DNA of 9,356 nucleotides from Candidatus Falkowbacteria bacterium CG1_02_41_21 (GTDB lineage Bacteria; Patescibacteriota; Patescibacteriia; Patescibacteriales; UBA12465): NCBI GenBank assembly GCA_001871235.1, contig MNUV01000029.1, forward strand, positions 1 to 9,356, given 5' to 3'. This document shows positions 1-6,518 of the stretch, one piece after another. The notes under the pieces are model-generated. The model worked only from the letters and a program-made list of their open reading frames with translations, searched no databases and was not told where the DNA came from. How positions within the stretch are numbered: position 1 is the stretch's first letter; every line of letters starts with the position of its first letter. The translations under genes were made by a program, and so were the position numbers.

Positions 1-35
1 TAATAGATCAAAATCTGCGCAGGATTACTGGACCA

Positions 36-146
36 TTATAGAATAAACTCACCCAGAATTATCGCCTCATGTGATTCACCTAAAAAATCACTGTAACTAG
101 GTGGTAACAGAAAACTTTGTTTTTGTTGATAGTTTTTGAATGTCAT
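36..146 (-). pseudogene. Truncated transposase N-terminus (DUF772/IS1182-like)
   Basis: An ATG at 144-146 opens 36 codons, ending in TAA at 36-38. The peptide starts MTFKNYQQKQSFLLPPSY and continues with a D-F-L-G-E-S-H-E-A stretch and G-E-F-I. A Y-x-Q-x-Q-x-x-L-L-P-P-S start followed by an acidic H-containing segment is typical of the N-terminal domain (DUF772, PF05598) of IS1182/IS5-like DDE transposases, which are usually several hundred residues long. No catalytic residue is present, so the fragment cannot be active. The family call rests on remembered motif similarity and not on a search. A frameshift with the rest of the gene beyond coordinate 1 is possible. Confidence 0.55.
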
Positions 147-174
147 AATGATTTTAATGCCTGTTTATATGGTT

Positions 175-183
175 ATTATAGCA
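175..183 (-). promoter_or_regulatory. Extended -10 promoter of the transposase remnant
   Basis: The minus strand reads TGCTATAAT, a perfect -10 hexamer with the TG extension, 28 bases before the transposase ATG. There is no good -35, because that position falls inside the hairpin at 185-210. Extended -10 promoters can work without one. Confidence 0.5.
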
Positions 184-184
184 C

Positions 185-210
185 AAAACCATCGCTAACG
201 CGATGGTTTT
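185..210. terminator. Bidirectional hairpin downstream of recA
   Basis: AAAACCATCGC (185-195) pairs perfectly with GCGATGGTTTT (200-210) around a 4-base loop, giving an 11-bp stem flanked by A and T runs on both strands. The T run is only four bases, so termination may be partial. It lies 69 bases past the recA stop and just upstream of the transposase promoter, so it could end recA transcripts or insulate the insertion sequence. Confidence 0.65.
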
Positions 211-224
211 AATTGAGTTTTGGG

Positions 225-247
225 ACAGCCCCTATTGGCTGTTTTTT
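225..247 (+). terminator. Plus-strand intrinsic terminator
   Basis: ACAGCC (225-230) pairs with GGCTGT (237-242) around a 6-base loop and is followed on the plus strand by six T (242-247). On the minus strand no T run follows, so it would not end recA transcription well. No plus-strand gene in the window needs it. It may serve a gene to the left, or be a by-product of the insertion-sequence end that overlaps it. Confidence 0.45.
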
Positions 248-278
248 GTTATATAAATAATATAATCACTTAAATTCA

Positions 279-1358
279 CTATTTTTCCTCACTGGTTTCT
301 ACCTTATCGACTGAGCCGGCGGTCTCTTCAATTTTATCTTGGGCCAATACTTTTTTTCTGATGTCAGCGATTAATTTCTGATTTTCTTTCAAGAATTGTT
401 TGGCATTTTCTCTCCCGGTACCCAACTTAATATCGTTATAAGTATAGGTAGCGCCGGATTTTTTGATAATGCCTTTTTCCGAAGCCAAGTCTAACACATC
501 ACCCGCCACGGAAATACCTTCATTATACATAATATCAAACTCACAGGTCTTAAACGGTGCCGCCACCTTATTCTTCACAATCTTGGCTCGAACCCGATTG
601 CCCAAAATCTTGTCGCCTTGCTTAATCTGGGCGCTTCTTCTCACTTCCACGCGGACAGAACAATAGAATTTCAAGGCCATGCCACCGCTAGTAGTCTCCG
701 GGCTACCGAAGAAAACCCCAATCTTATTTCTGATTTGGTTGATAAATATCACAATGGTTCTAGTTTTAGAAACAATACCGGTTAATTTTCGGAGGGCCTG
801 GCTCATCAGCCGAGCTTGGAGTCCCATGTGCTGATCTCCCATGTCGCCCTCAATCTCTTTCTGGGGCACTAAAGCAGCCACGCTATCAATAACAATGACA
901 TCCACCGCATTAGAGCGCACCAAGGTCTCCACGATTTCTAAAGCTTGCTCACCGGTATCCGGTTGGGAAATTAACATCTCTTTGATGTTGACTCCAATCT
1001 TCTGCGCATAATCAGGATCAAGCGCATGTTCGGCGTCAACGAAGGCTGCTATACCTCCTAATTTCTGCACCTCGGCCACAATGTGTTGGGCTAAAGTAGT
1101 TTTACCCGATGACTCCGGACCAAAGATTTCAATAATCCGACCCCGCGGCACACCACCGATGCCAAAGGCTAAATCCAGCGACAAACAGCCGGTGGAAACG
1201 ACATCAATGTTAGTCTTTCTCACATCACCAAACTTCATAATCGAGCCTTCGCCAAACTTTTCTTTGATTTGAGTCATCGCTGAAACAGCGGCTTCCATTC
1301 TTTTGCCACTATCCTTGGACTCCGCCTCGGTAGTTTTGGCCTTTTTTTCTTTACTCAT
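279..1358 (-). CDS. recA: Recombinase A
   Basis: RecA is the DNA-dependent ATPase that forms filaments on single-stranded DNA and drives strand exchange and recombination repair in the cytoplasm. The 359 residues are normal for the family. Walker A is GPESSGKT at 80-87 and Walker B is VIVID at 144-148. The L1 loop ([10 protein letters not shown], about 160-169) and the L2 loop ([14 protein letters not shown], about 213-226) are intact, as is the N-Q-I-R motif at 207-210. The C-terminal tail is acidic (E-E-K end), as in many RecA proteins. The start gives a Lys/Glu-rich leader before the conserved core and no better start lies downstream. The gene has its own -10 at 1429-1434 and a stem-loop in its leader. 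I see no SOS/LexA-type operator. No recX or other repair gene is adjacent. Confidence 0.99.
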   Translation of the reverse strand: MSKEKKAKTTEAESKDSGKRMEAAVSAMTQIKEKFGEGSIMKFGDVRKTNIDVVSTGCLSLDLAFGIGGVPRGRIIEIFGPESSGKTTLAQHIVAEVQKLGGIAAFVDAEHALDPDYAQKIGVNIKEMLISQPDTGEQALEIVETLVRSNAVDVIVIDSVAALVPQKEIEGDMGDQHMGLQARLMSQALRKLTGIVSKTRTIVIFINQIRNKIGVFFGSPETTSGGMALKFYCSVRVEVRRSAQIKQGDKILGNRVRAKIVKNKVAAPFKTCEFDIMYNEGISVAGDVLDLASEKGIIKKSGATYTYNDIKLGTGRENAKQFLKENQKLIADIRKKVLAQDKIEETAGSVDKVETSEEK

Positions 1359-1369
1359 ACTGCTTTATT

Positions 1370-1404
1370 GGCAACTTGACCGAAACAGGCAGGTCACCGT
1401 CGCC
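1370..1404 (-). promoter_or_regulatory. Stem-loop in the recA leader
   Basis: On the minus strand GGCGAC (1399-1404) pairs with GTTGCC (1370-1375) and TGACC (1392-1396) pairs with GGTCA (1377-1381). The two helices are separated by a small 2x1 internal loop, and the apex is a 10-base loop. This is a GC-rich structure in an otherwise AT-rich leader. It ends 11 bases before the recA ATG, where a ribosome would land. A role in translation control is inference. Confidence 0.5.
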
Positions 1405-1428
1405 CTAAATTAAATAAACGATAATTTT

Positions 1429-1434
1429 ATTATA
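1429..1434 (-). promoter_or_regulatory. recA promoter -10
   Basis: The minus strand has a perfect TATAAT here, which would give a leader of about 64 bases. The base stretch 17 upstream (GTCTGA) is a poor -35, so the promoter is called mainly on its -10. No convincing terminator lies between the upstream gene's stop at 1484 and this point, so some recA transcription may also come by read-through. Confidence 0.6.
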
Positions 1435-1483
1435 CTCTCACTTCAATAAACTCAGACTAAAACCGAAATAAAATAATTCTGGA

Positions 1484-4174
1484 CTAATTATTAACCGCGC
1501 AACTGCCATCTTCTAAAATACTTTCCGAAGTATTGTTGCAACAAGACGGACGGGCTTGAGTGGCTATACAACTTGGACCGCTAGATGGTTTGAAACAATT
1601 CTGAAAAATATCTTTGACACCCGATCCGACTTGCGACACATAATCAATATTTTCCCCAAACATCGAATGATTAATTCTGGCTCTAGTCATATCCGGTTGA
1701 CCGTCAAGGGGTGAAGCATCCAAGTTCTCGCTGGAAGTCCAATAACCGGTCGGGATATTAGCCGCGCTCTTCAAATTCAATAATTTATGTTCAATCGTCG
1801 TCGTGCCCACAGTTAATTTTATTGATCCGCTCTTAAGTGAACTGCTCATGATTAACTTGTCAAAATCAATAATTATCGGATCGGACAAGTTAGCGCTGGC
1901 TCCAGCTGAAACTGGAATAATATTAGTAATCTTAGGCGGAGTAGCATCAATTTGACTATTAACGAAGAAGGACCAGCGGTAGTTATCTTTATAAGTATCA
2001 TTCTGGACATTTTCATCATAATAGAAAGAAAGCGGCCCATCGGCATTGCCATCGCGATTGCCGTCTAAAGCGTTGAAAGCGGCATCCATCACGCCAATCA
2101 TGGGCGTGATTTTAGCCAAAGGATAATTCTGACCGCTATTGTCGCGACAAGATTTAAACAACCCGGAATTGTCGGCGCAAGTGTTATAAGGGGCCTTGGC
2201 CGCGCAATCGTCGTTTACTGCGCAATCAACCAGACTGGCGGTTCTAATCTTAATCTGTAAATTACTGTCAGCCGGTAAACAATAAATCTTTTCGCCGCAA
2301 CCGTTCATGCCGCATTCATTGTTAGTCCTAAATTCAACTGTCTTATAACCATTAGAGATTTCAAACTTACCGTCAACATAATCTCCCACGCAAGTATTGG
2401 CCTCACATTTATATGACAAGCAATCGCTATTGGCCGTGCAACTGGCTCCATTGGTTTGAGCGGTGGAGCTCTCGTTTACAACTTGAATGGTTTGGCTGAC
2501 ATCGCCGGCATTGCCGGAAACGGTTACGGGATTAACCGCTTCATTAAAATTAATTTGAATGGTGGAATTCATCGGTTTATCTTTTTGATCACTAACCACT
2601 GCGGTTTGGACGCTATCGCTTCCGCCCTGCATGGGGCTGACGGTAATAATGGCATCATTATTAGTATCTAAATTAATGCTATTACCGGCAAAACCGGCCA
2701 CTTTAGATTGGATGTCAACCACAAAATCATTAACATTATTAATACTGGCATAAATATCAGTTCGAAGACTTAGAATCGAAGCGATATTTGTAGCCTGCTG
2801 AACCGGATTGCTACTGATAGAAATATTGTAACCACCACCAGCGCCATTTACAAAAGTATAAGTATCGGCTCCGACAGTAATGGTATCAGCCTTTTGCGCT
2901 GCCGTGACAGCAAAGGTCCACATATAACCGACGGGGTGAGAGCCATCGCCCCCGACCGCTAAAGTCAGATAGCCGGGAAAGATAACATTATTATTTTCAA
3001 AAGTAGCCACGCCCAAATAATCGGTGCCATTATAAAGCCGGGCTTTATCCCCCAGCATAACGGTAATGGAAAAATTAACATCAGTCGTTTCGTTGTAATT
3101 AGGTTCTAAAGTTATTGTTCCTGGCTGAGCATCATTCGGAACAGAGCTAATAGTCCCGACCTCAGCCGAAACATAAGCCTGAGGCATACCGTTAACCTTG
3201 AAACTGCCGGAAGCGGCCGCCAAAATAGAATTGCTGACCACATTATCCCGAGCATCATCCGGCTCCGGGAAAATACCATTTAACACCACTTGGGGCGGAG
3301 TTAAATCCAGCTTATTACTGACTTCAAATTGCCAGCGATAATAATCGGTGGCGCAGGTATCAAACATGCCGCAAGCAGCAGCGTCATTAGGGCAACCGGA
3401 AGCGGCCTGGATATCATTGGACAGATAAGTCGTATACCAAGTATTATCCGAAGGAGACCCGAGCGGCGAAAGCGGCGTGACCACTATGGTCTTATTATCA
3501 CCGGCCGGATGAGTCACAATGGCATCGGTGGAGCTGGCCTGGCTGGAACCTTCGTAAATTTTAAAATTATTTTTATTGAGACGATTACAAGCGCTGGTAT
3601 TATCACAGGCGCAAGCCGTATCGGTCGAGTTCACGCAAACCGTATCTAATTTAACATCCTCTTTGAAAGTGACGATGATGGCGGTATTCCGCGGCAGTTC
3701 TTTTTGCTCCGGCTCCGGATAAACACTTTGGACCGTACAAGAACCCAAGGCGCCGCTGCCTAAACCGAAACCACTCCTGGTATTATTTATAATATTGCCC
3801 CCTTGGTTGGCGGTATCGCTAATTAATCGGCCTAAAATAAAAGCGACAATTCCCCAAGAAGACAAAATAATAACCAAACCAATCACGGCATTTTTCAAAA
3901 TCTTTTTAGCCGCCGCTACATTTTCTTCATTCCCGGCCGAAGTCATCCATTTAAAACCAGCGAAAATGGTTAAACTGACAGCCAGGATGCCCAAAAACAT
4001 CATGAAGATATTAATAATCCGGGAAGCAATTTGAATCGGGCTATCATTGGATAATTTGATAGTATTGGTGACAACATTAGCGCCGACATCCAAAGCCGAA
4101 GCCGCTTGGATTGAAACAAACGACAGAGCTAAACAAGAAAGAAAGGCTAAAATATATTTATTTTTTTTAGTCAT
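1484..4174 (-). CDS. Exported surface protein: T4SS pilin-like head with Ig-like and Cys-rich modules
   Basis: This 896-residue protein is probably membrane-anchored with a large outer part; its function is unknown. A signal peptide spans about 1-27, with a likely cut after A-S-A. Two hydrophobic segments follow, about 53-74 and 95-117, joined by a polar KWMTSAGNEENVAAAKKILK loop. This layout resembles the TrbC/VirB2-like T4SS pilin family (PF18895 type) common in Patescibacteria. The rest carries Big_5-like Ig folds (about 146-290, 530-742 and 747-855). The signature Y-R-W-x-F-x-V followed by D-x-T-P-P occurs at 279-294 and again at 732-747. Between the Ig folds lies a module (about 424-525) resembling phage structural domains. 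Cys-rich patches lie at 579-595 and 651-676, and 704-712 (DGNRDGNAD) looks like a calcium-binding loop. The C-terminus is Cys-rich (C860, C869, C878, C879, C892). It has its own promoter, just downstream of the terminator of the pilT operon. Attachment to other cells is a guess. Confidence 0.8.
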   Translation of the reverse strand: MTKKNKYILAFLSCLALSFVSIQAASALDVGANVVTNTIKLSNDSPIQIASRIINIFMMFLGILAVSLTIFAGFKWMTSAGNEENVAAAKKILKNAVIGLVIILSSWGIVAFILGRLISDTANQGGNIINNTRSGFGLGSGALGSCTVQSVYPEPEQKELPRNTAIIVTFKEDVKLDTVCVNSTDTACACDNTSACNRLNKNNFKIYEGSSQASSTDAIVTHPAGDNKTIVVTPLSPLGSPSDNTWYTTYLSNDIQAASGCPNDAAACGMFDTCATDYYRWQFEVSNKLDLTPPQVVLNGIFPEPDDARDNVVSNSILAAASGSFKVNGMPQAYVSAEVGTISSVPNDAQPGTITLEPNYNETTDVNFSITVMLGDKARLYNGTDYLGVATFENNNVIFPGYLTLAVGGDGSHPVGYMWTFAVTAAQKADTITVGADTYTFVNGAGGGYNISISSNPVQQATNIASILSLRTDIYASINNVNDFVVDIQSKVAGFAGNSINLDTNNDAIITVSPMQGGSDSVQTAVVSDQKDKPMNSTIQINFNEAVNPVTVSGNAGDVSQTIQVVNESSTAQTNGASCTANSDCLSYKCEANTCVGDYVDGKFEISNGYKTVEFRTNNECGMNGCGEKIYCLPADSNLQIKIRTASLVDCAVNDDCAAKAPYNTCADNSGLFKSCRDNSGQNYPLAKITPMIGVMDAAFNALDGNRDGNADGPLSFYYDENVQNDTYKDNYRWSFFVNSQIDATPPKITNIIPVSAGASANLSDPIIIDFDKLIMSSSLKSGSIKLTVGTTTIEHKLLNLKSAANIPTGYWTSSENLDASPLDGQPDMTRARINHSMFGENIDYVSQVGSGVKDIFQNCFKPSSGPSCIATQARPSCCNNTSESILEDGSCAVNN

Positions 4175-4210
4175 TTGATTTTTCTCTTAATTTATTGAAA
4201 TAACACCCAA

Positions 4211-4219
4211 ATTATACCA
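4211..4219 (-). promoter_or_regulatory. Extended -10 promoter of the surface-protein gene
   Basis: The minus strand reads TGGTATAAT, a perfect -10 with the TG extension, 36 bases before the ATG at 4174. The -35 position falls in the T run of the upstream terminator (TTTTTT), so recognition probably relies on the extended -10. A weak AAGAG lies about 11 bases before the start codon. Confidence 0.65.
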
Positions 4220-4231
4220 TAAAAAAAGAAA

Positions 4232-4257
4232 TAAAAAAAGCGCCCCGGAAGGGCGCT
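4232..4257 (-). terminator. Strong intrinsic terminator of the rpmF-nusB-rnc-pilT operon
   Basis: On the minus strand AGCGCCC (4251-4257) pairs with GGGCGCT (4239-4245) around a 5-base loop and is followed by a run of seven T. It lies 12 bases past the stop of the 88-residue gene and is the only strong GC-rich terminator in the window. Confidence 0.9.
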
Positions 4258-4269
4258 CGATATCTCAAA

Positions 4270-4536
4270 TTAGGGCTGACCAGTCTCATAAATTTCCTTA
4301 AATTTGTCCTTAATTTGTCGAACTTCCGCCGAATTAGCTAAATAGTCCCAAAAATTCCCTTGATTACTATCTAGGTAAAAACGAGCCTCGACATATTTCT
4401 CGGACATGACACCGAAAATACTTCCGATATAAGGGATTTTGCTGGGATCATTTCGATTAAGGTTGGTATCGTTAAACCAAAAAAAACAAAAACCGATTAA
4501 AGCCAAAAAAATTATAATATTGATAATAAAACGCAT
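4270..4536 (-). CDS. Small single-pass membrane protein of unknown function
   Basis: I do not recognise this 88-residue protein. It begins with a hydrophobic helix (about residues 4-20, rich in I, F and L) that looks like an uncleaved membrane anchor. A polar tail follows with many aromatic residues (W20, Y36, Y48, F53, Y54, F62, W63, Y65) and a charged, probably helical end (about 70-84). The start codon is 16 bases after the stop of the pilT-like gene, and the strong terminator follows, so it is very likely the last gene of that operon. No Shine-Dalgarno sequence is clear. Its position suggests, but does not show, a link with the pilus motor. Confidence 0.75.
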   Translation of the reverse strand: MRFIINIIIFLALIGFCFFWFNDTNLNRNDPSKIPYIGSIFGVMSEKYVEARFYLDSNQGNFWDYLANSAEVRQIKDKFKEIYETGQP

Positions 4537-4552
4537 ATATTTGCTGCCTAGT

Positions 4553-5719
4553 CTAGACTAATAAAGCCAATTCATCTAATTGACTCTGGGCCACCTCTTT
4601 GCTGATTAAACCCTTAGTATAAAGATCCTTGATATCCCGAGTTAAATTAATCATGCCATCATTCTGGCTAGTTTCAATCACATTTTTAATCTGAACAATT
4701 TTTTGTTCTCGAATCAAATTGGCAATCGCCGAGTTTCTAATCATAATCTCGCGGGCCACGATTCGGCCGCCGCCGACTTTAGGTAATAATCGCTGGGTGA
4801 TGACAGCGGCTAAAATCATTGATAACTGGGAGCGAACCTGGTTTTGTTGAAAAGGCGGAAAAATATCAATAATCCTGTCCACGGTCTGGGAAGCGTCAAA
4901 AGTATGTAAAGTGGCGAGTACCAAGTGGCCGGTTTCGGCCAAAGTAATGGCGGAAGAGATAGTCTCTAAATCGCGCATTTCACCCACCATAATCACATTG
5001 GGATCTTGACGCAAAACGTGGCGCAAACCGCTGGCAAAAGAGGGAAAATCAAAACCTAATTGGCGCTGTGTAATAATACTTTTATTGGATTTAAAGATAA
5101 ATTCAATCGGATCTTCGAAAGTAACTATATTATAATTATATTTTTCATTTAAATAATTGATCATGGCCGCGAGTGAAGTTGATTTACCGCAACCAGTCGG
5201 ACCGGTTAATAATATCAATCCTTGTTTCATGTCCAGTAAATTATAAATTACCGGGGGCATATTAACATCCTCCAAGGTCGGGCTCTGATTATTAATCACC
5301 CGAGCCACCATTTTCAAATTATCCCGTTCATATGATAAATTAATCCGAAAACGATAATCATCAACCGAATAGCCAAAATCCAAATCTTTCTCTTTAAACA
5401 GACGCTCGCGCTGTTCACCGCGAAGCAAATCATTGGCAATTGATTCCAAATCAATACTGGTCAGGGGAGAAAAAACTCCATCCTCGCTTTTTCGCCGAGC
5501 CCCTTTTAAAATCTCGCCCTCTTCCGACAAAACATAAATATCATTATTATATTCCGGGGCGGCCTGACCGTTATCAGTTGATAATTTATTTTTTTTGAGA
5601 GCTTCATCAATCGGGACTAGTTGCCCGTCAATTCGTAAAATCGGCTTTAAATCTTTAACCAAATGTAAATCAGAAGCTTTCTGCTCGGCGGCGATTGTTA
5701 AAAGTTTTTTGATGTCCAT
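4553..5719 (-). CDS. pilT: PilT-like type IV pilus retraction ATPase
   Basis: This is a hexameric secretion-type ATPase that would act on the cytoplasmic side of the membrane to depolymerise type IV pili. Motifs in order are Walker A GPTGCGKST (173-181), the Asp box T-F-E-D-P-I-E-F (200-207), Walker B with G-E-M-R-D-L-E-T (246-253) and the His box L-A-T-L-H-T-F (268-274). The C-terminal AIANLIREQK (331-340) matches the AIRNLIRE motif that marks PilT and separates it from PilB. Its 388 residues exceed the roughly 345 of typical PilT. The excess is a polar, low-complexity insert at about 42-88 within the N-terminal PAS-like domain. The start codon is 6 bases past the rnc stop, so the two are probably translationally coupled. 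A PilT paralogue such as PilU is possible. Confidence 0.92.
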   Translation of the reverse strand: MDIKKLLTIAAEQKASDLHLVKDLKPILRIDGQLVPIDEALKKNKLSTDNGQAAPEYNNDIYVLSEEGEILKGARRKSEDGVFSPLTSIDLESIANDLLRGEQRERLFKEKDLDFGYSVDDYRFRINLSYERDNLKMVARVINNQSPTLEDVNMPPVIYNLLDMKQGLILLTGPTGCGKSTSLAAMINYLNEKYNYNIVTFEDPIEFIFKSNKSIITQRQLGFDFPSFASGLRHVLRQDPNVIMVGEMRDLETISSAITLAETGHLVLATLHTFDASQTVDRIIDIFPPFQQNQVRSQLSMILAAVITQRLLPKVGGGRIVAREIMIRNSAIANLIREQKIVQIKNVIETSQNDGMINLTRDIKDLYTKGLISKEVAQSQLDELALLV

Positions 5720-5725
5720 AAATTT

Positions 5726-6418
5726 TTACCAGCCCTTTTTCTCCAAACCCATTTCAGCGGCTTTGACTTGGGCTTCTTGTTTAGATAAACCATCACCTTC
5801 AGAAATTAATTCTTCTCCTAAATAAAGGCCAACGGTAAATAATTTTTCATGATCGGGACCTTCCTCTCTAATCGTCTTATAAATGGGAGTAATGCCTTCC
5901 TTCTCTTGCGCCAATTCTTGAAATTTAGATTTAGGATCTAAGTAGGTTTGGTTTTTTAAAATAGCGTCCAATTGAGAAATGATATTTTTAACAATAAATC
6001 CCTTGGCCGTCTCAATTCCTTGATCCAAATAAATGGCGCCGATGATCGCCTCAATTGAATTGGCCAGAATATATTGGCGGGCCTTGGTGTTCTTATCTTT
6101 GGCTTCGCCCTTGGATAACAACAGGTAATTTTCCACTCCCAAATTATTAGCTACTTGATAAAGCATTTTGGCGTTAACCAAACTGGCCCGCCAATTAGTT
6201 AAATCGCCTTCTGGAGTATTGGGAAAGTTAACAAAAAGATATTCCGTGACAATAATCTCTAAAACAGCATCCCCGAGAAATTCTAAGCGTTCATTTTGAC
6301 CGAACTTAAATTCCGGGTGTTCATTAAGATAGGAACGATGAGTTAAAGCTTGCTTTAACAAATCTTTATTTTGGAAATTAATTCCGACCGCCTCTTCCAA
6401 CTTAACTAAACTAGACAT
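5726..6418 (-). CDS. rnc: Ribonuclease III
   Basis: RNase III cuts double-stranded RNA and takes part in rRNA maturation and mRNA decay. The 230 residues are normal for the family. The endonuclease signature N-E-R-L-E-F-L-G-D-A-V-L lies at 42-53, with E43, E46 and D50 in the usual metal and catalytic places, and E70 matches the later conserved Glu. The second catalytic motif reads I-L-A-N-S-I-E-A, with N120 where most family members have Asp (E. coli D114); E123 (E. coli E117) is kept. A double-stranded RNA binding domain covers about 161-228, starting with D-P-K-S-K-F-Q-E and ending in an Ala-rich K-Q-E-A-Q-V-K-A-A-E helix. It is preceded by a 100-base gap that carries a long inverted repeat. 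Confidence 0.97.
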   Translation of the reverse strand: MSSLVKLEEAVGINFQNKDLLKQALTHRSYLNEHPEFKFGQNERLEFLGDAVLEIIVTEYLFVNFPNTPEGDLTNWRASLVNAKMLYQVANNLGVENYLLLSKGEAKDKNTKARQYILANSIEAIIGAIYLDQGIETAKGFIVKNIISQLDAILKNQTYLDPKSKFQELAQEKEGITPIYKTIREEGPDHEKLFTVGLYLGEELISEGDGLSKQEAQVKAAEMGLEKKGW

Positions 6419-6430
6419 ACTAACGAATCA

Positions 6431-6488
6431 TTAAAGTGTTAAAGTGTTAAATTGTAATAAAAAACAATTTAGCAGTTTAGCAGTTTAA
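6431..6488. repeat. Imperfect inverted repeat built from 8-bp tandem repeats in the rnc leader
   Basis: The left arm (6431-6455) is three copies of a TTAAAGTG unit, the third changed to TTAAATTG, plus one T. The right arm (6464-6488) is A followed by CAATTTAG, CAGTTTAG, CAGTTTAA. The arms are complementary at 21 of 25 positions around an 8-base loop. In the minus-strand RNA the helix has an unbroken 8-bp top and four single mismatches (C.C and A.C). It ends 12 bases before the rnc ATG, in the gap after nusB. Confidence 0.75.
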
Positions 6489-6518
6489 TAAATTAATTAT
6501 TAAACTCAATTGATATCT

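Larger units (their letters stand above)
1..232 (-). mobile_element. Degraded left end of a DUF772/IS1182-like insertion sequence
   Basis: The stretch downstream of recA has the layout of an insertion-sequence end on the minus strand: a candidate terminal repeat reading GGGGCTGTCCCAAAA (about 218-232), a hairpin at 185-210 that could block outside transcription, an extended -10 at 175-183, and a transposase start at 146. The coding part breaks after 36 codons, so this is a remnant unless the frame resumes beyond the window. The outer boundary is inferred and the other end is not in view. I see no further gene in 1-278; a short plus-strand open frame ending near 46 is too short to name. Confidence 0.45.

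Noticed and set aside
2..46. Short plus-strand open frame at the left edge as the end of a real gene
   Set aside because: Only 14 codons are visible and the other plus-strand frames are equally open for a short way; nothing supports a gene.
463..666. Plus-strand open frames opposite recA (also 1081-1272)
   Set aside because: They are antisense to a perfectly conserved recA, have no family-like sequence and no promoter or ribosome site; they are shadows.
1361..1440. LexA/SOS box before recA
   Set aside because: No sequence fits the known Gram-negative or Gram-positive box with the right spacing.
2456..4034. Plus-strand open frames opposite the surface-protein gene (2456-2671, 3329-3649, 3795-4034)
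   Set aside because: Composition follows the complement of the real gene; no recognisable domain and no start signals.
6431..6488. Possible CRISPR-like array in the 8-bp repeats
   Set aside because: The units are far too short, there are no spacers, and no cas gene is near.
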